Part shown: positions 45,411 to 54,148 of the stretch, in pieces
How positions within the stretch are numbered: the first letter of the stretch is position 1
How the letters are laid out: every line of letters begins with the position of its first letter
NCBI RefSeq assembly: GCF_001429545.1
Contig: NZ_LMSP01000017.1
Coordinates: 1 to 64,000, forward strand
Length of the DNA: 64,000 nucleotides
Source: Paenibacillus sp. Soil787
GTDB lineage: Bacteria; Bacillota; Bacilli; Paenibacillales; NBRC-103111
Direction of reading: 5' to 3'
Program-made: the position numbers and the translations under genes
The notes under the pieces: generated by a model
What the model was told of the DNA's origin: nothing
The model's database searches: none
What the model saw: the letters and a program-made list of their open reading frames with translations, nothing else

Positions 45411-46301
45411 TCAAAACGCTAAATACTCTCCACCATTGACATGAAGGGTTATCCCCACGGCATAGCTGGAATCATCGGATGCCAGGTATAAATAGGCCGG
45501 CGCAAGTTCAAATGTCTGACACGGCCTTGCGATGGGATTATCGCTGCCAAACGTCATATACATCTCTGGAGGAAGTGATGCAGGAATGAGTGGGGTCCAT
45601 GTTCTACCGGGAGCGACAGCGTTAACTCGGATTCCTCTTTTGAGAAGAGATAACGCTAGCGACCGGGTAAAGGCACTAACCGCTCCCTTGGTCGCTGAAT
45701 AATCGATTAATTGTTCAAAGCCAACCATTGACGTAACAGAGCTTGTGTTTATTATCGTGCTTCCCGGCCTTAAGTAGGGAACGACTGCTTTGGCAAAATA
45801 AACGAATGAGAAGAAATTAGTTCGAAATGTACGCTCCAGCTGCTCGGCAGTAATATGTTCAATACTGCTCTGAACATGCTGTTCGGCTGCATTATTGATC
45901 AAAATATCAATGCGCCCGAATTCGGATATAGCCCTCCCCACGGCCTCGCGGCAAAAGTCTTCATAACCGATATCCCCTGCAATCGTCAAACACCTTCGGC
46001 CTATCTGCTCGACTCTGGCTTTCGTTTCCGCGGCATCTCCATGCTCATTGAGATAGACGACGACGATATCCGCGCCCTCCTTGGCAAACAAATAGACGAT
46101 TGCACGCCCTATGCCGCTATCCCCGACTGTAATAATGGCCACTTTGCCCTGCAACTTTCCGGTTCCGATATGATTGATATTCTCAGAAATGGGTCTTGGA
46201 ATCATAATGGATTCAATTCCTGGCTGCTGAGGTTGATATTGTAAAGGAGCCTGAATGGGTAAATCCTCAAACTTCGTTACTTTACCGTAGTTTGAAAACA
46301 T
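45411..46301 (-). CDS. Short-chain dehydrogenase/reductase (YhdF/YhxC type)
   Basis: 296 residues from ATG 46301 (SD GGAGGAACG). A 50-residue N-terminal extension (PIQAPLQYQPQQPGIESIM) is typical of this stress/sporulation-linked SDR subgroup. Catalytic residues Ser in NTSSVTS and YSATK are intact; NNAAEQH is the NNAG equivalent. The cofactor loop, normally TGGDSGIG, reads TVGDSGIG, so the first Gly is Val. VAPGRTWTPLIP is also a subgroup feature. It is divergent from the germination operon and convergent with the LysM-GMC gene. Confidence 0.92.
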   Translation of the reverse strand: MFSNYGKVTKFEDLPIQAPLQYQPQQPGIESIMIPRPISENINHIGTGKLQGKVAIITVGDSGIGRAIVYLFAKEGADIVVVYLNEHGDAAETKARVEQIGRRCLTIAGDIGYEDFCREAVGRAISEFGRIDILINNAAEQHVQSSIEHITAEQLERTFRTNFFSFVYFAKAVVPYLRPGSTIINTSSVTSMVGFEQLIDYSATKGAVSAFTRSLALSLLKRGIRVNAVAPGRTWTPLIPASLPPEMYMTFGSDNPIARPCQTFELAPAYLYLASDDSSYAVGITLHVNGGEYLAF

Positions 46302-46453
46302 GATCGTTCCTCCATCTTTTGTTACTTTCAAAGTATTCTACGGAACACAAATAGGTGATTGCCCAAAAGATTTTAACTGTCATTACCTTTCCTGAGAATT
46401 ACTTTTCAATATTATGGCAAAAATAATACAATCATCAGGGAAGGGTGGCTCCT

Positions 46454-48052
46454 ATGAACTTTTTCAGACGGCTTGTTCAAAGTCGTAATCGCGACAAGAT
46501 CATTGAGCAAAACGACTCCTACGATCTTTTGTCCAAATCGCGAACCTCGAATCAAGATGAATCTCCCAACTTGGGTGTCTCAACGATATCTACTCATTTG
46601 CCGGACAACCTGCAGAAGATAAAGGATGTCTTCGAGAATTGCAGCGACTTTAGCATCATTCAATGGCAGTATGGTCCCGAGTTGAGTAATTCCGCATTTT
46701 CCATTTATTTCGATTCGCTCCTTCAAAAAAAAGATCATAATTACTTCAGAGAAGCGCTTCAAGACCAAGTTATGCACTTGCTTGGACCCGGAACGACGGT
46801 TATGCCAGAGGATGTGATCTTCTTTTTCAACAACAAAGGCGCCTCTTCCGACTCCGCTCTGCTGATCAAAGATTTCGATGAGGTGGTAAAAAATGTACTT
46901 AAAGGCAATATTGTCATCTTCTTCGACCAGTGGAACACAGCGCTCGGTTTCAAGGCTATTGGCCTGGAAACCAGACAAGTCACGGAATCAGTCACCGAAC
47001 CGGTCGTTCAAGGACCCCGTGAAAGCACCGTTGAAAATTTATCAAAAAATTTAGGGATGCTCCGTTTACGTTTAAAGACAGCAAATTTAAAAATAATATC
47101 CTTGCCAACGACAGGACAAACGCAAACGAACGTTGCATACGGTTATTTGGAGGGCACCGTCAATCCCGAAATGTTAGCCGAATTTCAAAGAAGAGTGGCA
47201 AAGCTTCAGAACAAAGAGATATTGGAAACCTCATACATCGAAGAAGTCATTGAGGATTCCGCGTACTCTCCTTTTCCTCAATACCGTTACACCGAAAGAA
47301 CGGATGTCGCTGTTGCTTCCTTACTGGAAGGAAAAATTGTCGTTTTGGTTGACGGTACAGGATCCATCCTGATCTGCCCAGGTTTGTTAGTCGAGCTCCT
47401 TCAATCGAGCGAAGATTATTATCAAAGAACAGTTGTTGCAAGCCTTATCCGTATCTTGCGCATGTTTGCCTTGTTTATTGCCGTTGGCCTGCCCAGCGTA
47501 TATATTGCTTTTTCCACTTATCATCCGGAATTAATTCCTACCGTTCTCCTGCTTGCCGTCGTCAATTCCCGTGAAGGGATTCCATTCCCTGCTGTCATTG
47601 AAGCATTCATCATGGAATTTTTTTTCGAACTGCTTCGGGAGGCCGGGATTCGTCTGCCGCGTCCAGTCGGTTCTGCGGTGAGCATCGTCGGAGCGCTTGT
47701 TATCGGTGAAGCGGCCATCAATGCTGGCATCGCATCACCAATCATGGTGATCATCGTTGCATTAACCGGCATTGCATCCTTTGCCATACCCCAATACAAC
47801 TTTGCCATTTCGCTGCGTATTATCAGATTTCCAGTCATGCTGTTCGCAGCTGTTATGGGCATATTCGGTATCTTGATCGCTTTCATGCTTATTTGGCTGC
47901 ATTTGGCGAATTTACGTTCTTTAGGTCAGCCTTATTTAAGCCCTCTTGGGCCTTTTTTACCACGACAAATGAAGGATGTAGTAATACGCGCGCCACTAGG
48001 CATTTTAATGCGCTCACCGAAAAATCGCCATGCACGTAAGCCTTCGAAATAA
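46454..48052 (+). CDS. Spore germination receptor subunit A (GerA family)
   Basis: 532 residues from ATG 46454 (SD AAGGG eight bases upstream). The N-terminal half is the soluble domain (IKDVFENCSDFSIIQW), the centre holds SYIEEVIEDSAYSPFPQYRYTERTDVA and LLEGKIVVLVDGTGSILICP, and the C-terminus has four or five membrane helices (about 300-505) with REGIPFPAVIEAFIMEFFFELLREAG split over two family motifs. It is an inner spore membrane nutrient receptor subunit. The order A-C-D-B follows gerK rather than gerA. Confidence 0.95.
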   Translation: MNFFRRLVQSRNRDKIIEQNDSYDLLSKSRTSNQDESPNLGVSTISTHLPDNLQKIKDVFENCSDFSIIQWQYGPELSNSAFSIYFDSLLQKKDHNYFREALQDQVMHLLGPGTTVMPEDVIFFFNNKGASSDSALLIKDFDEVVKNVLKGNIVIFFDQWNTALGFKAIGLETRQVTESVTEPVVQGPRESTVENLSKNLGMLRLRLKTANLKIISLPTTGQTQTNVAYGYLEGTVNPEMLAEFQRRVAKLQNKEILETSYIEEVIEDSAYSPFPQYRYTERTDVAVASLLEGKIVVLVDGTGSILICPGLLVELLQSSEDYYQRTVVASLIRILRMFALFIAVGLPSVYIAFSTYHPELIPTVLLLAVVNSREGIPFPAVIEAFIMEFFFELLREAGIRLPRPVGSAVSIVGALVIGEAAINAGIASPIMVIIVALTGIASFAIPQYNFAISLRIIRFPVMLFAAVMGIFGILIAFMLIWLHLANLRSLGQPYLSPLGPFLPRQMKDVVIRAPLGILMRSPKNRHARKPSK

Positions 48053-48079
48053 AATGCAATAATCAGGAGAGAACAGATC

Positions 48080-49246
48080 ATGTTCAGACAGATGAGGATG
48101 AGCTTAAGCTTATCGGCACTTTTCGTATTGACGGGATGCTGGGATCGGGCCGAGCTTCCAGAAAAAGGTTTTGTTATGGGAATTGCCATAGATCAAGCCA
48201 AAGGCGGGAAAATTTCACTGACTACACAAGTATTCAAGCCAACCCAAGGGGTCGGTTCAATAGGCGGCAAATCACCCACTGTATCATTCGCCAATATTAC
48301 GACAATCGACAGTACACTTCCCAGGGCCATTCGCGATATTCCCATTAATCTCGGTCGTAAAACCCAATGGAGCCACACCCGCCTGATTATAATTGGAGAA
48401 AAGCTGGCTCGCGAACGGGAGATATTCAGTTTGCTCGAAATTTTTTTTCGAGATCACGAACCTCGTCTAACGATTTCCATCATGATTGCGGAGGGAAGAG
48501 CGGACAAATATTTGAGTATGAAACCTTACATCGAAAATACGATAAGCCAACAATTATTTCAAAGCGAAAAAGCGTCTGCTTCCAATAGCGCAAAAACAAT
48601 AGATACCAATCTACTGAAAATGGGTAAGCAAATGAAAAGCGAGGTTGGCAATGCCATGATTCCCTATCTGTATTTATCCAAAGATAAAACGACGGTCACG
48701 AATGTAGCCGGAGTCGCCTTGCTTAAAGCTGGGAAATTAACAGGAACAATGGAACCAGCAAAGGTTGAAAGCTTACAAATGCTGTTGAACACATATAAAA
48801 GCGGAATTCTTGACATTCCTTGTAATAATCCATCCAAGCAAAATCAGAAGGTTGAAGCTGTAGAAATAGTATCCTTAAAAAGCAAATGGCAACCTGCCTC
48901 ACTCGAAAAGCTTCCTCTGAAAGTTCGTGCAAAGCTCAACATACAAGTAGCTCTCATGGAATTAAGCTGCTCCAAGTTGGAAACGGTAGATGAAGAAAAA
49001 AAGTTCGCCCAAAAAGTTGCAGCGACGATTAAACAGCGAATTACAGAAACAACCAATTGGTTAAAAAAAAACAAATTCGATGCCTTGGGATTGGGCAACA
49101 AAGTGTATAAGAAAAATCCGCAATTGTGGAAGCAATGGAAACCAAAATGGGATGACCGATTTGCAGAAAGTGAGTTCGATATCGAGGTTGATGTCAAGGT
49201 CATTAACAGTGGAACCACAGTCGGTAAACCTATTTTCAAAAAATAG
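48080..49246 (+). CDS. Spore germination receptor lipoprotein subunit C (Ger(x)C family)
   Basis: 388 residues. Lipoprotein signal MFRQMRMSLSLSALFVLTGC with the cysteine at 20, then the family opening CWDRAELPEKGFVMGIAID. Three-domain GerC body with QWSHTRLIIIGEKLARE and a long C-terminal domain. CAGGAGAG precedes the ATG. Located between subunits A and the small membrane protein. Confidence 0.95.
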   Translation: MFRQMRMSLSLSALFVLTGCWDRAELPEKGFVMGIAIDQAKGGKISLTTQVFKPTQGVGSIGGKSPTVSFANITTIDSTLPRAIRDIPINLGRKTQWSHTRLIIIGEKLAREREIFSLLEIFFRDHEPRLTISIMIAEGRADKYLSMKPYIENTISQQLFQSEKASASNSAKTIDTNLLKMGKQMKSEVGNAMIPYLYLSKDKTTVTNVAGVALLKAGKLTGTMEPAKVESLQMLLNTYKSGILDIPCNNPSKQNQKVEAVEIVSLKSKWQPASLEKLPLKVRAKLNIQVALMELSCSKLETVDEEKKFAQKVAATIKQRITETTNWLKKNKFDALGLGNKVYKKNPQLWKQWKPKWDDRFAESEFDIEVDVKVINSGTTVGKPIFKK

Positions 49247-49263
49247 AGGGGACCGAAAAAAAG

Positions 49264-49503
49264 ATGGGAAAATTGTTAGTACTGTTGGTGATTTATACGC
49301 TCATTTCGATCGCGGACATGCCGAGACTAAAAAAGCTGGATCGCCGCGAGATCTTTGCTTACTCGGCCATGCTGATGCTTTCGGCTTATCTAGGTATCAC
49401 TTATTCATTTAACCTGAGTTGGCCGTTTCTTGAGGACTTCGCTGCAGCACTCATCGGTGAGCCTGCTCGTCGCATCATCGAGTTCTTAAAAGTTCCCTCT
49501 TAA
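49264..49503 (+). CDS. Small two-helix membrane protein, germinant receptor D-type subunit
   Basis: 79 residues, two predicted membrane helices (about 3-17 and 31-50) with basic loop RLKKLDRRE. Size, topology and position fit the 75-79-residue D proteins encoded in some Bacillus germinant receptor operons, which modulate receptor activity. AGGGGACC precedes the ATG, which is 17 bases after the C subunit. Confidence 0.78.
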   Translation: MGKLLVLLVIYTLISIADMPRLKKLDRREIFAYSAMLMLSAYLGITYSFNLSWPFLEDFAAALIGEPARRIIEFLKVPS

Positions 49504-49538
49504 TCAATCGAGAATCCGTAGTCATGGGGGTGCAATAG

Positions 49539-50648
49539 ATGAAAGTTAAGGAGCAAATCAGCTCATCGCAAATGTCCGTTATATTTTTTTCATTCATGAC
49601 GGGATCAGCCATCGTAAACATCCCAGGACCGTTAATCGGTTACGCCAAAAACGGAGCATGGATTTCCCTTTTACTGTCCATGTCTGTTGGCATACTCCTC
49701 CTATCCTGCATCCTGTATTTGCATCGGCAATTTCCCGACCTGACTTTCATTGAATACAGCAGGACTTTGCTTGGGAATTGGGTTACGATTCTTTTAGCTA
49801 TTCCTTTCATTTCGTTTCAATTTCACATGTCCTCCGGAATCGTCCTGGATATCGGTTTATTTATGACCAGTTCAATGATGCGGCAAACTCCGTTGTATCT
49901 GTTTGAATTCTCGGTATTTGTGGTTATTGCTCTTACGGTACGTTCAGGGATAGAAACGATAGCTCGCATGATCTTTGCTCCTATGATTGCCGTCCTCTTC
50001 TTCGTCATTCTCATTCTTATATTGTCTATCAACAATTATGAGATAGATAGTTTATTTCCCATCATGCCGGACGGCATCAAACCAGTGCTTCTTGGCGCTT
50101 ATTTCTCATACGGGTTTCCCTATGTCGAGCTTACACTAATGGCTATGATTCTTCCTTACGTTCGCAAGGACGAGCAAACACATCTAAAGAAAGGCATGTT
50201 TCTTGCCTTGCTTTTAAACGGTTTTTTTTTAATCGCCGTGACGGTCGCCACGATTATGGTGTTTGGTCCAATGGCTGGTGAGCGAAAGTATTCAATGTTT
50301 GAGGTTGCACGAATCATCGACCTGCTGGAAGTCATTCAAAGGATAGAATCCATCATTGGGATCTCTTTGATTATGACCGGTTTTTTGAAGGCTACGATTA
50401 CGTTGTTTATTTTGAATTTAACATTTACAAAATTGTTCAAGCTTCAGGACGATCGTATCTTGGTATTTCCTCTCGCGTTGAGCTGCTACCTTTTTTCTCT
50501 GCTTCAAATTAATAAAGGATCAGCCCATTGGATTTATGCCGTATCGGTCATTCATCCGTTATGGGCCACTTATGCTTACTTACTGCCTTTGCTTTTAGTT
50601 ACTACGGTTGCAGTCATAAGGAAAAAACAATTAAATAAGACTAACTGA
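49539..50648 (+). CDS. Spore germination receptor permease subunit B (GerB family)
   Basis: 369 residues with ten predicted membrane helices, of the APC-superfamily GerAB/YndE type that binds the germinant. N-terminal VKEQISSSQMSVIFFSFMTGSAIVNIP is the family opening; the central SYGFPYVELTLMAMILPYV is well conserved. GGGGGTG precedes the ATG. Last gene of the operon, followed by a strong terminator. Confidence 0.95.
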   Translation: MKVKEQISSSQMSVIFFSFMTGSAIVNIPGPLIGYAKNGAWISLLLSMSVGILLLSCILYLHRQFPDLTFIEYSRTLLGNWVTILLAIPFISFQFHMSSGIVLDIGLFMTSSMMRQTPLYLFEFSVFVVIALTVRSGIETIARMIFAPMIAVLFFVILILILSINNYEIDSLFPIMPDGIKPVLLGAYFSYGFPYVELTLMAMILPYVRKDEQTHLKKGMFLALLLNGFFLIAVTVATIMVFGPMAGERKYSMFEVARIIDLLEVIQRIESIIGISLIMTGFLKATITLFILNLTFTKLFKLQDDRILVFPLALSCYLFSLLQINKGSAHWIYAVSVIHPLWATYAYLLPLLLVTTVAVIRKKQLNKTN

Positions 50649-50663
50649 CATCTTTCAAATGTT

Positions 50664-50721
50664 GAAAAAGCTGTTCGAGCACTCTGACTATCCTGTCAGG
50701 CGATCGAACAGCTTTTTTTTA
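50664..50721. terminator. Bidirectional terminator between gerB-type and GH26-like genes
   Basis: Stem AAAAAGCTGTTCGA / TCGAACAGCTTTTT with an additional inner CTGAC/GTCAG stem; eight T residues follow on the plus strand and a T-run on the minus strand. Confidence 0.88.
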
Positions 50722-50736
50722 TAAAAAGACACATTT

Positions 50737-52683
50737 CTATTTGGTAGTAATGGTAACCGTTCTGCTACTGCCATCCCATGCTACTTTGCCGCCAAAGGTC
50801 TCCCCGACGAATCGAGCGGGTGCGAGTGTATAACCGTTCACCAACTGAGCAGGCTCATCTAACTGCACCGCTTGGCCGTTTACATACACCGTTTTCTGAT
50901 CAAGAGTTAGGCGCAATGTTGTACTTCCTTTTTTGGCTGTAACTGTTCTCGTTGCTGCCTCATAATCCACCGTTGCACCCATCGCTTCGAAAATCGCACG
51001 CAGCGGCGTGAATGTTGATCCCTTTACAATGGCAGGCGCTTGCTCAAATTTCTGCTCTTTCCCATCAATTTCAACAGATACTTCTGAGGATAAATTGAAG
51101 GTGCGTAAAGCTGTTTGTTTACCTGATTTATTATAAACTCTAATCTGTATGACGGAGCCCTCCGGAACATCACCAGCTCGCAGCTCCAGACCATAAGGCA
51201 AATCAGTTTGGGAGGCAATCACTTGTCCGTTTAGTATGTACTCTACTTTGCCAATGTAAACGTCAGGTATTTTAACAAAGGGTATTAACTTGGTTTGTTT
51301 CGTAAAAGCTTGGTGATTCGCATCTACGGGGACATAACCTATGCCATCAGTTGGTTTAGCTGCATCTGTTACCTTGGATAGCAAATACGGATTAGCAATT
51401 AACTTGCTATAGTAATTCTGGATATCAGCCGAAGTGGAGAGTGAATAGTCGTTTTTCGCGTTCTCCATCTTTTGATCGACATTAAAGTAAGTGATAGCCT
51501 TCAATCTTGGATATTTATAAGGCATGATCTCATATAAACGCTGCAGATTAAGCTTCGCCCATTCCGTGAAATCTTCATCCGCTGAGTGAGCGTAATGCGG
51601 GACACCCGTTTCACTTAGCATTAACGGCTTACGGTCCGAATAGGTGTTGTAAAGCCTCGTTAACCTCTCTACACTGCTTGTAGAAATCATGGAAGGCAGA
51701 GACGGATTCCCGTTTTCATAGGGCTCAATATACAGGCTCACCCCAACCCAATCTACATAAGCATCTCCCGGATAGTAAGGGTCAATATCATTCGCTGGCA
51801 CATCACCAGGACTCCAAACCATCGCGACATTCGGAGCATCATCCGCGAATACATCGTGCAGCATACGGAATTTCGCAATATATTGGGCAGGGTTTCCGTG
51901 CCATTTGACCCAAGCCCCATTCATCTCTCCTGCAAAACGCAAAAAGATCGGTATGCCTGCTGCTTTGGCATCTTGTGCCCATTTACGCAAATAGGTGCCG
52001 TCTGTAACCGGATCTAAGCCATCGTCAGGTTCCCACGCAATTTGTAAAGCGCCGCCTGCATCTTTAGCTCTCTTCGCATACGTAGCAGGGAATCCTTGAC
52101 CCCAGTGTGCATAAGCCAAATAAATCGCATGCTTTTTACCATAAACCGTTTCCATCTTCGTAAAAATATTACCTACTTTGGGATCCTGTTCAGAGTACAC
52201 CCCAAGATAAGTGCCGTATGCAGGTTCAAACTTGGCCAATTGAGTGTTCTTCGGCAGGGATAATTGCTGTACCGTCGTCTCATTACGATCCTGTCTATAC
52301 AATTCAACCGTTGTTCGAATTTGATCGGCTCGCTGCAGCTTAACTGCTCCCCAATCCTTCCCTGCTTTCACCCAATATTCGTTTTCTGATTCGTAAAAGC
52401 TGATCGCTTGGTCGTAATCACCGATCGCATCGTAGTATGCGGCCAAATTTCCATAGAATAGAGCTGCGTTCTCCCATTCACCGGCGCTTGCATAGTGATT
52501 AGCCAGGAATTTCCAATGGGGCACAGCCTCATCTTTATTCCCGCTTGCGCGAAGCGACTCTGCTTGCTGCCAGTGGTCCCATACGATGTCGGCACGAGCT
52601 GGCGCTGGTGCACTTGCTAGGCTAGCTGCGAGAATTCCAACTGCCAACGACATAATTCCGATTCTTTTTTTCGTGATTTTCAA
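50737..52683 (-). CDS. Secreted GH26-like protein with TPR and copper amine oxidase N-like domain
   Basis: 648 residues from TTG 52683, chosen for AAGGGAG about ten bases upstream; an ATG at 52728 is open but lacks a site. Signal peptide (basic KITKKR, hydrophobic core, cleavage after ARA near 31). Residues about 35-125 form TPR-like helices (ALFYGNLAAYYDAIGDYDQAISFYE). Residues about 150-420 resemble GH26 beta-mannanase/glucanase: acid/base Glu253 in RFAGEMNG, WSPGD, YYPGDAYVDWVGVSLY, nucleophile Glu358 in LSETG. The last 110 residues are a stalk-like copper amine oxidase N domain (TFTPLRAIFEAMGATVDYE...TVTAKKG), common on Paenibacillus surface proteins. Substrate unknown. Confidence 0.85.
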   Translation of the reverse strand: MKITKKRIGIMSLAVGILAASLASAPAPARADIVWDHWQQAESLRASGNKDEAVPHWKFLANHYASAGEWENAALFYGNLAAYYDAIGDYDQAISFYESENEYWVKAGKDWGAVKLQRADQIRTTVELYRQDRNETTVQQLSLPKNTQLAKFEPAYGTYLGVYSEQDPKVGNIFTKMETVYGKKHAIYLAYAHWGQGFPATYAKRAKDAGGALQIAWEPDDGLDPVTDGTYLRKWAQDAKAAGIPIFLRFAGEMNGAWVKWHGNPAQYIAKFRMLHDVFADDAPNVAMVWSPGDVPANDIDPYYPGDAYVDWVGVSLYIEPYENGNPSLPSMISTSSVERLTRLYNTYSDRKPLMLSETGVPHYAHSADEDFTEWAKLNLQRLYEIMPYKYPRLKAITYFNVDQKMENAKNDYSLSTSADIQNYYSKLIANPYLLSKVTDAAKPTDGIGYVPVDANHQAFTKQTKLIPFVKIPDVYIGKVEYILNGQVIASQTDLPYGLELRAGDVPEGSVIQIRVYNKSGKQTALRTFNLSSEVSVEIDGKEQKFEQAPAIVKGSTFTPLRAIFEAMGATVDYEAATRTVTAKKGSTTLRLTLDQKTVYVNGQAVQLDEPAQLVNGYTLAPARFVGETFGGKVAWDGSSRTVTITTK

Positions 52684-52784
52684 GATAAGATGACTCCCTT
52701 CGACCCTGTTGTAAGTTTTTATGCCCATAACTAATACGTTTTAAATGGAATAAAGTAGCATTTTGTCGAAAAATAAATAAAAAA

Positions 52785-52822
52785 AGCAAAAAACCAATGA
52801 GACTTAACTCATTGGTCTTCGG
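52785..52822 (-). terminator. Terminator after the trypsin-fold protease gene
   Basis: Minus-strand stem ACCAATGAG / CTCATTGGT with a 6-base loop, then TTTTTGCTTTTTTT. It is 20 bases after the stop. Confidence 0.85.
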
Positions 52823-52841
52823 ATGAAATGACAGTATTTAT

Positions 52842-53939
52842 TTACTTAGAGGACCTAACTAGTACAGCGCGTGTACGTTTGCGTTGTTCATCAGTTAAAG
52901 GCTGAACGTAAGAATGGTTGCCTCGCGGAGCTATGCCTTTAATCGCGCCAGCTTTAAACGTTCCACCGGGGGCAGGAATGGCAATGCGTAACCCATACGT
53001 GGCCATTACAAAACCAATTGGATTACTAATCGAGCGTCTACCATCCGCAGTACCAGCGAAATTGAGCGCCGCTGCAAAGCGATCTTTTGCTCGGAGCCAT
53101 ACGGAACCGGAATCACCTGGGAGTGAAACAGCGCCGGTATTCCCACGAATAACCGATTGATTTCGGAATAATAGTGTCCCTAACGTTCCTCCGTAGGATA
53201 CACGTACATCCACATTATTGGATTCTACGGTTCCTCTGACAAACCCCGTTGTACGACCCGATTTAAACACTTGAAGACCGACAGGATAGCTTAACAAGTG
53301 ACCAGGAACTGTAACCAGTTGGCCAGATGAACTGACTAAGTATCTTGGGTTCAATAAACTATTTGAAAACGGCAGTGCAATCGCTGAATCTTGGAAATTG
53401 ACTTGCCCAGGGCGCAATCTGACGAATTGAAAGGCTCTTCCTATCGTATTACCGGCAAGCGCTGCATCTGCTGGACCTGGTTGCACGGTTGCTGAGAAGG
53501 CAGTTGAGTTGTTTTTAATAAGAACATGGTTGTTGCTCAGAATATACAGTTGGTTGTTTTTGATTACAATCACACCTGCCGTTCCTGTAGCAAACGGATC
53601 TGGTTTACCAATGCTTACACCGCCTGGCACGGGACGAAATCTATTGCGAAACAATGTTGGCCTTATGGCTTTAGGTTTTGCAGCAGATGCATGCGTTTTA
53701 AACATCCCTGAAGGAACAAAACGAACGGGAACGGTTGTGCCTGCTTTAGCAACCATTCCTCTCAGGCTGTTCAGACTGGAGGGAACGGTTTTTTGATGCG
53801 TGTAAACAATAACGCCTGCACCGAGTGCCGGTTTATTCGGATCAGCATAGCCAACACCAACAGCAAAGACCTCCGCTCTTTTTAGTAAAACGTGGGAAAT
53901 TCTGTTTTTATGTTTTAGCGCCTCATGAAATGTAGCCAT
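52842..53939 (-). CDS. Trypsin-fold serine peptidase (S1-like, NAL1-type)
   Basis: 365 residues. The triad is visible: His in LYILSNNHVL (about 139), Asp in NFQDSAIALP (about 187) and Ser in SLPGDSGSVW (about 276). An N-terminal domain of about 110 residues (LLKRAEVFAVGVGYADPNKPALGAGVIVYT) precedes the protease, as in plant NAL1-like and many bacterial homologues. No signal peptide or membrane helix is seen, so it acts inside the cell or spore, or is exported in another way. AGAGGAG precedes the ATG at 53939. Monocistronic with its own terminator. Physiological substrate unknown. Confidence 0.85.
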   Translation of the reverse strand: MATFHEALKHKNRISHVLLKRAEVFAVGVGYADPNKPALGAGVIVYTHQKTVPSSLNSLRGMVAKAGTTVPVRFVPSGMFKTHASAAKPKAIRPTLFRNRFRPVPGGVSIGKPDPFATGTAGVIVIKNNQLYILSNNHVLIKNNSTAFSATVQPGPADAALAGNTIGRAFQFVRLRPGQVNFQDSAIALPFSNSLLNPRYLVSSSGQLVTVPGHLLSYPVGLQVFKSGRTTGFVRGTVESNNVDVRVSYGGTLGTLLFRNQSVIRGNTGAVSLPGDSGSVWLRAKDRFAAALNFAGTADGRRSISNPIGFVMATYGLRIAIPAPGGTFKAGAIKGIAPRGNHSYVQPLTDEQRKRTRAVLVRSSK

Positions 53940-54031
53940 TCACATTCTCCTCTACTCTAAAGATGTTGCAGTGTATGCCAACTTGTACGAGTCGGCTTGA
54001 TGACTTCACCTAAAGATAATTTGGAGGATAT

Positions 54032-54067
54032 AAAAAAAGGCTAACGAATTGGAGCGTCGTTAGCCTT
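54032..54067 (-). terminator. Terminator downstream of sbcC
   Basis: Perfect stem AAGGCTAACGA / TCGTTAGCCTT, then seven T residues on the minus strand. It ends the addB-addA-sbcD-sbcC cluster. Confidence 0.85.
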
Positions 54068-54148
54068 GGATAGGGATATTGATTTGTGATATTCCTTATT
54101 CATTATTTCGTTATTTTCTGGCAGCGAGATCAAATAATAAAAACCAAG

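Noticed and set aside
46340-46453. Sigma-G promoter for the germination operon
   Set aside because: A TGAGAA-like sequence is present, but no CATNNTA-like -10 at proper spacing was convincing.
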